A DNA stretch of 32,442 nt from Variovorax guangxiensis (GTDB lineage: Bacteria > Pseudomonadota > Gammaproteobacteria > Burkholderiales > Burkholderiaceae_C): the NCBI RefSeq assembly GCF_003952165.1, contig NZ_RXFT01000027.1:1-32442 (forward strand). Reading direction: 5' to 3'. The notes under the pieces are model-generated. The model was given only the letters and a program-made list of their open reading frames with translations. It did no database searches and was not told the origin of the DNA. How positions within the stretch are numbered: the stretch's first letter is position 1; every line of letters starts with the position of its first letter. Shown piece after piece: positions 1-9,487 of the stretch. Made by a program: the position numbers and the translations under genes.

Positions 1-387
1 AGGGCAGGTCACTCAGATCAACCAAGAAGGCAGGACATTTCTCCCGCGCCGACCTCGCTTGCACGTCAAAGTCTGACGAACCACCGGTCTCTTGTGCGCC
101 AGGGGAGTGCTGGTCGCCCCTGCTTCTGATGGTTGCAACTAGGGCTGATCGATGCCAACACAAGCCGCCGCGAACGGATAAGAGTAGCTGGCAGGTAGCA
201 TCGCTCTGAATCTGGCCAAAGCCAGCCACTCATTCATCCTCTCTTTGAGGCGAAGGCATGAATCGAGGTGTGCGCCAAATTGATCCGGACCAAGTAATAG
301 ATGTTGTCAGGGGCCATCGCTTTTTCCGCCTTCCGCCTCTCCCTCCAACACAGGCCGGTGGACGTCAGTTCAACCTACAAGTAGGCA
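1..387. other. No gene recognised at left edge
   Basis: No convincing coding region was found. A short plus-strand frame at 258-464 has no ribosome binding site and overlaps the 3' end of the STAND gene, so it was not accepted. Two weak hairpins are visible: CAGGGG/CCCCTG at 100-105 and 117-122 with an 11-nt loop, and CTGGC/GCCAG at 212-216 and 221-225 with a 4-nt loop. Neither is followed by a T-run on either strand, so they cannot be called terminators. The segment is simply the region downstream of the minus-strand gene that ends at 388. Confidence 0.4.
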
Positions 388-3300
388 TCATTGCGCGCCC
401 CCGCCAGAGGGCGTCAGGAAATCCTCGCGGAGCAAGAAGGCGTTCGACGAACCCGCCTGGATAAGAGCCTCCAGTAGACGAAGCATCGGATCGCGCAAGG
501 CTGGGCGCTGCAACGCCGGCAATTGCTCGAACATCAATCGCGACACGATCTGGTCGAGCAAGAATCGTGCATTGCTTGACGCACGCAAGACAGTCTCAAG
601 ATCAGAGCCGAATTTTGAATCGATATAGGTCACGGCGCCCGGGAGCGACCTAGCGCCAATATCCGAGAGAAAATGAAGATAGGCTTCAAGAACAATCTCG
701 GTTGCCGGTAGCGCCAAGAAGGCGCTATCAATCTGCAAATGAGCTGCACCGAGGAGACGCCACTCGCGAAGCCCCGGATTCCACTGCGTATTCAAGAACA
801 CGCGGCGGACTAGCTTGTTACCCCATGATCGCGCAGATGAAACCTCTTCAACCCACTGAGCAGATTTCACACGTTCGAGCACTGCCGCCCAAAGCGGCCA
901 GAAGGTTTCTGCGTTGTTACGACGGTCGGCTGCCATGAGCATTTGCTCCAGCAAGTCTGCAAACTCGTTCGGCTCTTCGTCCACTTGCGGAAGCACGAAG
1001 TCAAGCAACTCTCTTGCTCGTGCTGCGTCGCATACCAAGATGAACTCCGCAAACGCTTCCCTGGCGGCGAACTGCAGCTCGAAGTTTGAGTGTCCGTGCT
1101 CCTGACGGTCCCACCAAAAGCCGAATCGGTTTGCCACCCATTCGAACAGCACTTGTCCGAGCGGATATGTCGGCCGAGAGCGGAAGAGAACGAGCAGCGA
1201 CGCGACCAATCCGTCATCGCCATCGAGAAGTGTTGCATCAGGTTGCGGCGGAGAGGTCGGCCACTCCCCCTTGTCTAGATCGGCCTGCCGGGTCCTCCGC
1301 TCGCGCAGCAGATCTGCAGGATCCGGTCTTTGGTTCCAGCCAAGTTCCTCCACCCTCGCGTGTTGCTCGCGTCGCATCACGGCATCCTCGCAAAGCACGT
1401 GGAGAGCAAAATTCAATAGTTCCGGGACATTCATGAAGGCATCGATAGCCAAGCCTTCGACCGCTGTGCTCTGAACATGACGGTTGTGGTGTGTCAAAGC
1501 AGAGACAAGCAGTCGCTCCGCTCCAACTCGGTCAAGCTTGGGCGCAAGATGACCCAGGACGCTCGCGCACTCCGACGTGCCATCGACAGGGATGCTTGCG
1601 CCGAAAATATCGCCCGGGTTCGGAACCGATCCCAGAGCCTCATTCAAGACCTCAAGGCACCACGTCCTTTGATCGAACGACAACTCTTCCCAATGATCCC
1701 TGGCGACGGCAGCAGCCACCATCCGAGGGCCACCGTCCATGATGTCGCGAACGCCGGTTGCAGCGATTTCTCTCTCGACGGAGACAGCGAGTTCGAGGAT
1801 CTGTTGCCAGCCCGCTGAAACATCCGATGGACTGTTCTCCAAATGGCGCCGCGCCCAGTTTTGAAGTGAGACCTTCCGGACGAACTGCTCATTCCCGACC
1901 GCAGACTGTGCGACCATGGATTGGACATCCGAAGGCAGCGGCCCCATGGCGAACTCGATGCCCCCCTCAACCGGAGTCTGGGTATATGTTCGAAGATCCA
2001 TTCGGCGCAGAGCCAAGAGCCACTGCGACTGGCGCGTCGAACGTTGACTCTCCGGCGGCAACGCCGCAACGTAGCGGTCCAAGAGGACACAAACGTCCGC
2101 AGCGTTCGGCCCGAACTGCATTCGTCTCGCGAAATCTTCCAGCCCCTCTTTCCTATGCTTGAGGGCATTTGAAGCAATGCGCTCCTTCTGGAATACCTTT
2201 GAATAAGCATCCACCCCGCCCATAGCAAGTGGAGTCTGATCAGCGATCACCCTCGCAATGTCGAACTGAATGAATTCAGGGCACCCTAGTATGTCGACCC
2301 CGCACGCGCCAACTCGCTCTGGATAAGCCATGCACACGCTCGCCACGACGGATAGCGACGCGGCATTGTTAGAGTCGCGCAGAATGAAGTTGAGATAGCG
2401 TTGGACAACGTTGTCGGGCGCCCCGCTCTCGCAGAGTCCCAAGAGCCGGCTCTCCAACGCCATTAAGGCGCACTGGAGGACACTGGGAAACACCGAGGAC
2501 CCGCGATAGGCCTGCCACAAGCGGGAAGTAAGGAAGACGTACCGGATAGTGCCATCCATCAAGCTCAACTGAACCTGCATAGATGGCTCGATCAGGGTGG
2601 CAGCAAATGAGCTAGATGCATACCTCGAGCAGCACTCGTTAACGAGTCCTACAATGAAACTAACTCCATGCTCCAGATGGTGATGCAGCAGTCCGAGAAA
2701 GGGACCTTGCATCGCAGACGAGGGAAAGAACCGGTGCTCGAAGCTGTAGGTCAACCCGAACACCGTTTCTATCTCTCTCATGGCGTGCCAATCACCGCCA
2801 CCAACGTCGCTTGCCGGAATGAGCCACCTTTCCCTGCAAAGAGTCATGAGTTCGTCAGGGAAATCGCGCGCGAATGCTGTTGCCTGAAATGGCCGGAAGG
2901 TCTGCTTGGCGAGCATCGCTGCTTCTTCATCGTCTCGCAAGGATCGCCTTCCCGGGATTGCGGCTCTCCTAGCAAGGTCAGTAAAGACTGTGCGGTTCGC
3001 GTAAGGAACTTTGAGGAGCAGCTGGACCAGTCGTTCCCTGGGCACTGCTGGGCCGGGCCTCGCGACCTGGCTCGCCAACATCGCACCGATCAAAGAGCCA
3101 ACGCTCTCGTGGCCTTCAGGATAAGGCTCGACGGCAGATACGGCGCTTGCCCAGTCCTCCATAAACTCGACCAGCAGCACGTCCATGCTTCGAGGAAGCT
3201 GAGTCCAATTTTGCGCAGCAAATCTAAGCAGGATGTGCCATGCGTTCCCCGATGGCACATGCCAGCGGACGGTAACGTCTAGCGCTTGCGACATCGGCGA

Positions 3301-5379
3301 GACCGTTTTGCAGCCTACGCGCACCAGATGCAGAATGCGTCGTAACAACAGGGCCTGGGAAGTCAGGAGTGGATCACTGAGCTGCCCCATGAAAGCATCA
3401 GCGGACCGCGACTGAAAAACCGCGAGCCACGTGTCGTCCCTAAAATGCGGCGGGATGCTGGTGTTAGAGCTAACCTCCGCTACAAAATCTGCAACGCCGC
3501 CACCGTCGACATCAAGCTGCTCGGAGAGCCACTTGCGATAGGCTCTCCGCAAAGCGGGATGTTCACCGACCTCAGCGACCATCGCCGCGGCGCTCCCGCC
3601 GTTCGCGGCAAACCGGCGCATGAACCATTCGACTAAGCCCCAGTCCTCAAGGACGTCGTGTGCCGCCGCGACTCGGGATCCGGTCTCGTCAAAGACCACC
3701 AGGTTGTCGTTGGCAAGCCTCTGCAGCGCCCCACCCTCGTCAGCGACTACGACGTAAGGCTGAAGCGCGCGCGCACGCTCTACGCACACGGCGAAGAACA
3801 CCCGTTCTCGCCTAGCAGGCATTCCGTCCGCTACATAGTCCTCGTCCATGACGAGTTCACCCCACATCCTGCGCCGCAACGCCCGCTCTGTGTTCGGGAC
3901 AGTCTCCCCTTCGGCAAACCGTAGCTCGGCAGCTTGAGTCAAAAGAAAGGGGTTGCGCAGTAGGGGCTGAAGCGCCGGAGTGGACAGCAACGGCACCAAA
4001 GCCGGTGTCGCGGCCTCCGCTTCTTGAAGCTCTTCGTCAGAGAGACCGTCGACCACGACTTTGGCAAAGTCCAAACCACTTGTGGCGAGCAGGCTACGTT
4101 CCACTACTTCGGCGTAGTAGTCCCGGCACGTGATCACCAGGGAGAGCGTCTGATCTTCTTTTGCTGCGACGAGCAAATCTTTGAACGCGGCTCTGTCCGA
4201 TGCTTCGAGTAGCCGTTCCAGACCATCAATGAGAAAGGTCTTCCGGTGCAGTGGCAAGAGTCCGCCGAGCTCTCCCCAGGTCTGATTGATGTTGGCGTTT
4301 GCCAAAACCATGTCTATGTGCTGCGCCTTGAACTCCTCAGCAGAAAAGGCAAACGTAGTATCAGAGTTGCCGCTATTGACTAGGAGGTTCTTGCCGAGAA
4401 CAGATTTTCCGCTGCCTGCGGCGCCCACCACAAAAACCACCTGATGTTTCGCAAAAGCCTCCTCAAGCTTCTTGCGGAGGCCATCCCTGCGAAAGCTCAG
4501 GCCGCGTGGGCCGATCTCATTTATGCGCCTCAAGGTGACGCCGGAATGCTGTCTCAAACGCAACAGCTCACCGTGTTTGGAAGACGGCACTTGTCTGTGG
4601 CGCCTCTGCGCCGCCACCGGCAGTCCGGCGAGATCCACGCTGCGACCTTCCGCAGCGGCAAGGCCTGCGAAGTCGATCAGCTCGCGCCAAGTCGTCGCCG
4701 GGGCATCGATCGGAGCATCGTTAGCGCGCAACGACCCGAGGATCGTTCTGATGGCAGCGTCATCCTTTCCAGATTCGTCCTGGAAATCGAAGCTCAGTAC
4801 ATGAAACGCCTGCAAGAAGCGCCAGACACGCTCGTCTGAAACGGCAGTTCCTTCAGCAGCATCCACAATCTGCTTGACCGCATCGTAGTCGTCTTTTGCA
4901 CGCTTGTTGAGGGCTCCGCTGCCGTTGCGCCGGGAGGCAAAATCCTCTGCCGTTCCCGCCGCTCTCGCCTGGGCGAGCAGCCAGCGAAAATCGTGCTGAA
5001 TCCGGTTGGTTCCCAAATACGTAACCAACACGAGCGCGTCACGGCCTTGCTGAAATAGCGCGGCGTTATTGAAGTCCCGCCAGGCGGCACTGATAGTGTC
5101 TTGGCATTCTTCGTTGCTCGAACTGACCGTGAACGTCCGTTTGATCTGCGCAGCCAGGTTCCGTTGCTGGCCGACCTCTGCATTCACCTCAATGACGAGA
5201 TCGTCGATGCGCCATCCCAGGCGCCCCGCCTGAAAATGGATTCTCGTGGGTACTGAATCAGGGAAGATGGGCGCGAATGATCGAGTGAGAATCAGCGCTA
5301 AGAAATACGCACCGACTCGACGCTCGAAATCATTGCCTGCTCCTCCGGTCGAGATGACGCTTGCGACGACTGCGCTCAT
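388..5379 (-). CDS. STAND NTPase with N-terminal Cap4-like nuclease domain (Avs/bNACHT-like)
   Basis: The product is 1663 residues. Residues 1-200 resemble a Cap4/DUF4297-type PD-(D/E)xK nuclease: GWRIDDLVIEV carries D59/D60 and E64, followed by AAQIKRT with Q78 and K80. A STAND/NACHT NTPase follows: Walker A GAAGSGKS at 319-326, Walker B TFLIDGLE at 381-388, a sensor-like LVITCRD ending at 420, and an RNPFLL motif at 475-480 typical of the helical part of these NTPases. The remaining 1100 or so residues are helical, with HEAT-like stretches (for example around HNRHVQSTAVEGLA), and no membrane segment is seen. Length and order (nuclease, NTPase, long sensor) match Avs-type proteins, which recognise phage proteins and then degrade DNA. 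That role is inferred from architecture only. ATG 5379 has an ideal AGGAGG 4 nt upstream. The gene appears to be transcribed alone, with a 198-bp gap to the next gene. Confidence 0.8.
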   Translation of the reverse strand: MSAVVASVISTGGAGNDFERRVGAYFLALILTRSFAPIFPDSVPTRIHFQAGRLGWRIDDLVIEVNAEVGQQRNLAAQIKRTFTVSSSNEECQDTISAAWRDFNNAALFQQGRDALVLVTYLGTNRIQHDFRWLLAQARAAGTAEDFASRRNGSGALNKRAKDDYDAVKQIVDAAEGTAVSDERVWRFLQAFHVLSFDFQDESGKDDAAIRTILGSLRANDAPIDAPATTWRELIDFAGLAAAEGRSVDLAGLPVAAQRRHRQVPSSKHGELLRLRQHSGVTLRRINEIGPRGLSFRRDGLRKKLEEAFAKHQVVFVVGAAGSGKSVLGKNLLVNSGNSDTTFAFSAEEFKAQHIDMVLANANINQTWGELGGLLPLHRKTFLIDGLERLLEASDRAAFKDLLVAAKEDQTLSLVITCRDYYAEVVERSLLATSGLDFAKVVVDGLSDEELQEAEAATPALVPLLSTPALQPLLRNPFLLTQAAELRFAEGETVPNTERALRRRMWGELVMDEDYVADGMPARRERVFFAVCVERARALQPYVVVADEGGALQRLANDNLVVFDETGSRVAAAHDVLEDWGLVEWFMRRFAANGGSAAAMVAEVGEHPALRRAYRKWLSEQLDVDGGGVADFVAEVSSNTSIPPHFRDDTWLAVFQSRSADAFMGQLSDPLLTSQALLLRRILHLVRVGCKTVSPMSQALDVTVRWHVPSGNAWHILLRFAAQNWTQLPRSMDVLLVEFMEDWASAVSAVEPYPEGHESVGSLIGAMLASQVARPGPAVPRERLVQLLLKVPYANRTVFTDLARRAAIPGRRSLRDDEEAAMLAKQTFRPFQATAFARDFPDELMTLCRERWLIPASDVGGGDWHAMREIETVFGLTYSFEHRFFPSSAMQGPFLGLLHHHLEHGVSFIVGLVNECCSRYASSSFAATLIEPSMQVQLSLMDGTIRYVFLTSRLWQAYRGSSVFPSVLQCALMALESRLLGLCESGAPDNVVQRYLNFILRDSNNAASLSVVASVCMAYPERVGACGVDILGCPEFIQFDIARVIADQTPLAMGGVDAYSKVFQKERIASNALKHRKEGLEDFARRMQFGPNAADVCVLLDRYVAALPPESQRSTRQSQWLLALRRMDLRTYTQTPVEGGIEFAMGPLPSDVQSMVAQSAVGNEQFVRKVSLQNWARRHLENSPSDVSAGWQQILELAVSVEREIAATGVRDIMDGGPRMVAAAVARDHWEELSFDQRTWCLEVLNEALGSVPNPGDIFGASIPVDGTSECASVLGHLAPKLDRVGAERLLVSALTHHNRHVQSTAVEGLAIDAFMNVPELLNFALHVLCEDAVMRREQHARVEELGWNQRPDPADLLRERRTRQADLDKGEWPTSPPQPDATLLDGDDGLVASLLVLFRSRPTYPLGQVLFEWVANRFGFWWDRQEHGHSNFELQFAAREAFAEFILVCDAARARELLDFVLPQVDEEPNEFADLLEQMLMAADRRNNAETFWPLWAAVLERVKSAQWVEEVSSARSWGNKLVRRVFLNTQWNPGLREWRLLGAAHLQIDSAFLALPATEIVLEAYLHFLSDIGARSLPGAVTYIDSKFGSDLETVLRASSNARFLLDQIVSRLMFEQLPALQRPALRDPMLRLLEALIQAGSSNAFLLREDFLTPSGGGAQ

Positions 5380-5383
5380 TGTT

Positions 5384-5389
5384 CCTCCT
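5384..5389 (-). promoter_or_regulatory. Ribosome binding site of the STAND gene
   Basis: The minus strand reads AGGAGG, then AACA, then ATG. This fixes the start of the nuclease-NTPase gene at 5379. No good -35/-10 pair was recognised in the 198 bp between this gene and the protease gene. Confidence 0.8.
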
Positions 5390-5577
5390 ATGCCGACAAG
5401 TATCTCGTGGCTACTCCTCGTGGCGACGCGAATCTCTGAAGCTAAGCCGCCGCAGGCAGCGCTGACTCGGCCTGCTCGCTTAGCCTCAACGAACGGCGCA
5501 GGCAGCCAGTCAAAGCACCGAGTTCTTCGAAGCTGCGCCAGAATTGCGTCATGCAGATAGCACTACGAGACCCACAC

Positions 5578-7209
5578 TCACCGCTCTCCTCCGGCGCCGA
5601 GCCCGCGCTCGACTCCTCGAGGCGAAGGGCCCAAGCCATTTTCCAGCTTCATTGGTGACTTGATGGGCAAGCTCGCCACGTTACCGATTCGAGCCTCACA
5701 ACCCGAACCCATTCCACTCGGAAAATCCGCGTCGTCGCAGAGCCATTTCTTGATGCTGGCATAGGACAACATCGTCTGAAGCGTGCGATGGTCCTTGCAC
5801 TCCAGTCTATCGGCCTCAGTGACGATAGACACGATCTCTCTGGGCACTCGGTCCTTGTCGTATCCGACGTGACGCCCTCGATACACCGGCCCACCGGAAT
5901 CCCCCGCACAGGGCGCCGAGTTCTTCTTTTCCGGATCAAACGTCCACTCCATCCACCATCCGTGGCTCTTGGGAGTTCCGTTAAACCAACCAACCTCAAT
6001 GGCATTCTCAGATTCAAACGTCCGCTGTCCTCCATTCTCGCCATAGCCGGCCATTGAGATCCTGCTGAGATCCGGCTTGCTCGCAAGACTGACCTTCGCA
6101 ATGGGATTCGGCGCAGCCCTGGAGAGCTTCATCAGTGCAACATCAGCCTTGTCATGCATTCGAACCGGGCTCTGAGAAGCAAGCTCGTAATCTTCGAAGG
6201 CAACACACTGTCGATAAACTCCAGTCGTCATCAGCTTCTGGCGACAAGTAGCAAGCTCCGCCTCATCCTCCTTTGGCGCCATTACATATAGATCCGAAGC
6301 CTGGTACTTCTCAACACAGTGCTTCGCGGTGAGTACCAAATCCTGTTTGATCAAAGTGCCAGTGCAAGCCAATCCTCCTTGACGGCGTCGAATCTTGACA
6401 ACCTCCATGAATCCGAGGGGGTTGAACTGCTCCTCCTGGCGGTCCGGAAGGCCCTTGACAGCATTCGCGACTTCTTTCGATTGCACCATGCAATCTGGAC
6501 GGTACTCATTCACCGGATTGAAACAGTCAGAAGCCCCGGCCCGTATGAGCTTCCAGCCCATCATCTCCTCGGTCGTCGGCTTCGTTTTGCCAGGTAGAGC
6601 CGGCGCAGGGCTTCCGGGATAGCCCATCCCTCGAGATCCGTCAGGCTCCTTATATGACTTGATCATCCCAACTCGATCCGGGTCTGAATTCTGCAGCGCC
6701 TGGGGACTGAACTCGCGAGTGGCATGGTAGGTGATCAGCTTACTGGCCTCACTCAAAGTGAGCTCGCGGTCTCTCGGATCCTGAAGGAGCTCAATCCAGT
6801 CCTTCCCGACGAGTCCATCTTGGGGCATGCTGTATGAAGCTCCAAGTTTTTGACGGGATCGGCTCTTCGTCAGATTGTGGGCTGCCGTCATATCCGCCTT
6901 GATGACAATTTGCCCCCACACCTGAGACTTTTGAGCAGCAGTCAGGCCCTCAGAGCGATCCAGTTGACGTATTGCTCGGGATGCAGCCTTGCGTTGCGCA
7001 TCTGACAGCTTCCCCCAAGTGTCGGGAGCAATGCTCCGAAAGGTCAGCCCTTCCGTCGGAAGACGGTCCGTAATCTTCCCCAGTTCTTCATATCGAAGTG
7101 CCACATCTGAGCGCCTCGTCCTGACGGCACCTAGATCCGCGTTCTGCTGGGCAATCGCGCCTTGCACGACCAGTCCCCCGATCAAGAAAGCACCTCCGAT
7201 ACGCAGCAT
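5578..7209 (-). CDS. Secreted trypsin-like serine protease
   Basis: A 543-residue protein with a Sec signal peptide (MLRIGGAFLIGGLVVQGAIA, probable cleavage after residue 20). The C-terminal half is a chymotrypsin-fold S1 protease: LTAKHC carries the catalytic His297, KADVALMKL the Asp356, and CAGDSGGPVY the Ser438. Cys residues flank His and Ser in the usual disulfide positions. Residues 21-260 form an N-terminal region of about 240 residues that I do not recognise. It may be a propeptide or binding domain, and it makes the protein roughly twice the size of a bare S1 domain. The start has AGGAGG 5 nt upstream (7215-7220). It lies 9 bp downstream of the phospholipase-like gene, so the two are very probably co-transcribed. 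The substrate is unknown; the location should be periplasm or outside the cell. Confidence 0.88.
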   Translation of the reverse strand: MLRIGGAFLIGGLVVQGAIAQQNADLGAVRTRRSDVALRYEELGKITDRLPTEGLTFRSIAPDTWGKLSDAQRKAASRAIRQLDRSEGLTAAQKSQVWGQIVIKADMTAAHNLTKSRSRQKLGASYSMPQDGLVGKDWIELLQDPRDRELTLSEASKLITYHATREFSPQALQNSDPDRVGMIKSYKEPDGSRGMGYPGSPAPALPGKTKPTTEEMMGWKLIRAGASDCFNPVNEYRPDCMVQSKEVANAVKGLPDRQEEQFNPLGFMEVVKIRRRQGGLACTGTLIKQDLVLTAKHCVEKYQASDLYVMAPKEDEAELATCRQKLMTTGVYRQCVAFEDYELASQSPVRMHDKADVALMKLSRAAPNPIAKVSLASKPDLSRISMAGYGENGGQRTFESENAIEVGWFNGTPKSHGWWMEWTFDPEKKNSAPCAGDSGGPVYRGRHVGYDKDRVPREIVSIVTEADRLECKDHRTLQTMLSYASIKKWLCDDADFPSGMGSGCEARIGNVASLPIKSPMKLENGLGPSPRGVERGLGAGGER

Positions 7210-7218
7210 GACCGCCTC

Positions 7219-8469
7219 CTATCTGAAGTTCCTGGTGGAGATCTCCTCGGCGACATTCCGCATCTGATCTTCCTTGGACGCTCCCAACCAGGGTGCCAAG
7301 ACAAGGAATGCTCCGTCACCCTTGGCGACCCGCCCGCCCTCGACCTTAGCGCCCAGGCGTTGATACTTCAAAGCCGCTACGACACCAAAGTCCATGCCAT
7401 CTGCTTTGCCAAGCAACTCCGTCTTCCGACGATACGATGGTGCGCTGACTTCTCCCTTCACAATCGCCCCCCAGCAACCATCGGTTGAGGAACGAATGTG
7501 ATTAACAAAGGCGATGATGACTTGCGTACTGCCCGCCGTTGCAATGGCCATCTTCTGGCGATACCGCACTCCATCGCTCGAGTCAACCGGTGTCTTAAGA
7601 ACGCCGTCGTAGAAAGAATGCTGAGCGTTCGTGATCCCTTCATGGAAAGCGAGATCTTGCAAACCATGCAACATGTATCCAAGGTAGTAAAGGGCATCCG
7701 AAGCACTTTGACTGCCGGTCATTCGACATGACGATACCGCTTTCTTCGCGTAAGAATCGATCCACTCCTGGAACTTCTTCTTGGCGTCAACTTGGGTCTG
7801 ATTGATCTCTCCCGATTGCTCGTCATTGCTGGTTTGCGCGTGCGCGGCCGGCGTCCCCCAGTCATAGAAATCGGCGTCCCCAGCAGCATTCGCAAGCAGA
7901 TCGATCACCGAAGCAGGCCAAGTGATCCCCATCGGGCTCTGCGAATCAATCAATGCCTGCCTCGTTATTTCGTAATGCCCATCGTCGCCCGCGTGCCCAA
8001 GGAGGAATGCAAAAGGCAGCCCACCAGTCTTTGCCTTCTTGTACTTCGAGAGCTTGGCATTTGGTCCGAAGTAGACGTCCAGCTCGCATGATTCCTTCTG
8101 GACGGTGCACTCAACGAACATTCCCTCCACACGGTCTCTCTCCAAGATCGCCTTCGCTGGAACCCGCTCCACCGTATAGCGGCTCTCTTTGATGGCCCTT
8201 AGAGCGATGTCCGATTTGGACGTGGGCCCCCGCGAGGAGCAAGCAGAGAGCTCAGTCAACGCCCGAATAGGAATGATCGGTCTCAGCTTTCCTTGAGCGT
8301 CGTAGACCATCTCCAAGAGGCGATCAGCAGGCGTTGAACACCAAGGGGTTCGCTCAACGCCAACGTCCTCAGATGCCGCCTCCTCCGCAGCCGTCACCAC
8401 AGGGGTGAGCAAGGTGAGGCAGGCAAAGGCGATGGCATTCAAAGCACTTGGAGAACAGTTTGATTCCAC
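7219..8469 (-). CDS. Secreted zinc-dependent phospholipase C-like protein
   Basis: The chosen start is GTG at 8469, because AGGAGG (8476-8481) sits 6 nt upstream and the protein then begins with a signal peptide (SALNAIAFACLTLLTPVV, cut near VTAAEE). Starting 41 codons earlier would bury that signal and overlap the lipase gene. The 416-residue product shows a metal-ligand pattern resembling the zinc phospholipase C / S1-P1 nuclease fold: GHYEITRQAL (His165), DADFYDW (Asp198, Asp200), then YLGYMLHGLQDLAFHEG (His268, Asp272, His276) followed by NAQHSF (Asn281, His284). These proteins hydrolyse phosphodiester bonds of phospholipids or nucleic acids; which applies here is not visible. Neighbouring lipase and protease genes suggest a set of exported hydrolases. 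Confidence 0.7.
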   Translation of the reverse strand: MESNCSPSALNAIAFACLTLLTPVVTAAEEAASEDVGVERTPWCSTPADRLLEMVYDAQGKLRPIIPIRALTELSACSSRGPTSKSDIALRAIKESRYTVERVPAKAILERDRVEGMFVECTVQKESCELDVYFGPNAKLSKYKKAKTGGLPFAFLLGHAGDDGHYEITRQALIDSQSPMGITWPASVIDLLANAAGDADFYDWGTPAAHAQTSNDEQSGEINQTQVDAKKKFQEWIDSYAKKAVSSCRMTGSQSASDALYYLGYMLHGLQDLAFHEGITNAQHSFYDGVLKTPVDSSDGVRYRQKMAIATAGSTQVIIAFVNHIRSSTDGCWGAIVKGEVSAPSYRRKTELLGKADGMDFGVVAALKYQRLGAKVEGGRVAKGDGAFLVLAPWLGASKEDQMRNVAEEISTRNFR

Positions 8470-8475
8470 AAAACA

Positions 8476-8481
8476 CCTCCT
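8476..8481 (-). promoter_or_regulatory. Ribosome binding site deciding a GTG start
   Basis: The minus strand reads AGGAGG, TGTTTT, GTG. It selects GTG 8469 as the start of the phospholipase-like gene instead of an in-frame candidate at 8592 that lies inside the preceding lipase gene. Confidence 0.75.
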
Positions 8482-8557
8482 GACCACGACATGATCGAGC
8501 TTTTCGGGGAGAGTGCCATACCACAAACTGATGAGGACATCCCTATTGCCGCTCGGC

Positions 8558-9487
8558 CTACTGGTGCGTCTGCCGCGCCAGTTTCTCTGCAATGGCGCAA
8601 GCGAACTTGCCCAAAGAGTGATCTTTTATGGGATCGGCATTGTGAATAACGCTGTATCGGTAGCCGGTGATCGTAGGATTGTTGGCTGATGGTGCAAAGA
8701 ACGTACTCTGTGCCGATCGCAGCAACGCCAGGATCTCTCCACGCTCGTAGATGCGCTCGATCTTCAGACCCTTTGAATTGCTCTCTCTAAGGTCCTTCTG
8801 GACTGAGAAGTACCCAGTCACAGGGGATGGATGAAAGGCATAGACTCTGGTCACTGGGGGAACCCCCTCTTGGGAAGGCAGCGCATAAGCAAACTGCTGA
8901 GCGAGTCCACCCCCGAGGGAATGCCCCGTGGACACTATGGTTGGCGTTGCTCCCTTCCACTCTCCCGAGGCCATACGCCTCTGAAACTCCTTGATGAATG
9001 CTGGCCCGAGCTTGCGGACAACAAGGGTGTATTGGTCATCGTGGAGGGGAATAAACCATCGCAGGTTCGCGAGCCAGTCATTGCGATTGCCGATGACCGT
9101 TCCGCCAAAGGCCACTGCCACTTGGGGCGGGCTCTCTTTGCTTCAGACCTCGACCCGCAGGTGGTTGCCCAGAATTTCGTCTCTTAGATGGGTATCGTTG
9201 GGGAAGTCTTTCCAACGCGACCATTTGATCGCATCGAGCGCTTGGTCTGCATCTTGGCAGGAGTCCGGATCTTTCTTTGCAGCTTCAGTTTTCTCGTAAG
9301 CGGATTGCGACAGCCAAGCGTATGCGAGGTGTCGCTTGGCCTCAGGTGCAAACGGGCGCAGTTCGTCGATGATGCGATCACCGGGATGTCGAACTGCTAC
9401 CTGATCTTCGGTCTGTTGTAGAGAAACGCATCCGGTACAAATCAGCACCGCGAGCGACGCGCCAATTGCTCGAATCGTTGGAATCAT
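8558..9487 (-). pseudogene. Class 3 lipase lipoprotein interrupted by an in-frame TGA
   Basis: One reading frame of 309 codons encodes a class 3 (triacylglycerol) lipase, but codon 115 is TGA (9143-9145). Before it: ATG 9487 with a GAGGAG site, a signal ending in a lipobox-like LICTGC, and the class 3 N-terminal region (LAYAWLSQSAYEK). After it, in the same frame: QVAVAFGGT, the usual FRGT-type strand, then STGHSLGGGLAQ with the nucleophile Ser190 and a likely catalytic His in DPIKDHSLGKF. The stop falls between LRVEV and SKESPP, in a variable loop where related lipases may carry Trp, so a TGG to TGA change is the simplest reading. The second half could in principle restart at GTG 9121, but without signal peptide or ribosome site. 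It is the first gene of the hydrolase cluster, 88 bp ahead of the phospholipase-like gene. A sequencing error is also possible. Confidence 0.75.

Noticed and set aside
100..225. Hairpins near the left edge as terminators or part of a repeat array
   Set aside because: The stems are 5-6 bp, with no T-run and no repetition. No CRISPR-like spacing of repeats was seen anywhere in the window.
2668..3282. Plus-strand frame of 204 codons inside the STAND gene
   Set aside because: Antisense shadow with cysteine- and arginine-rich composition, no start signals and no domain.
5442..5550. Possible 36-residue peptide (MTQFWRSFEELGALTG...) upstream of the STAND gene
   Set aside because: It has an ATG but no ribosome binding site and no supporting context. 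A small antitoxin-like gene was considered, but nothing in the sequence supports it.
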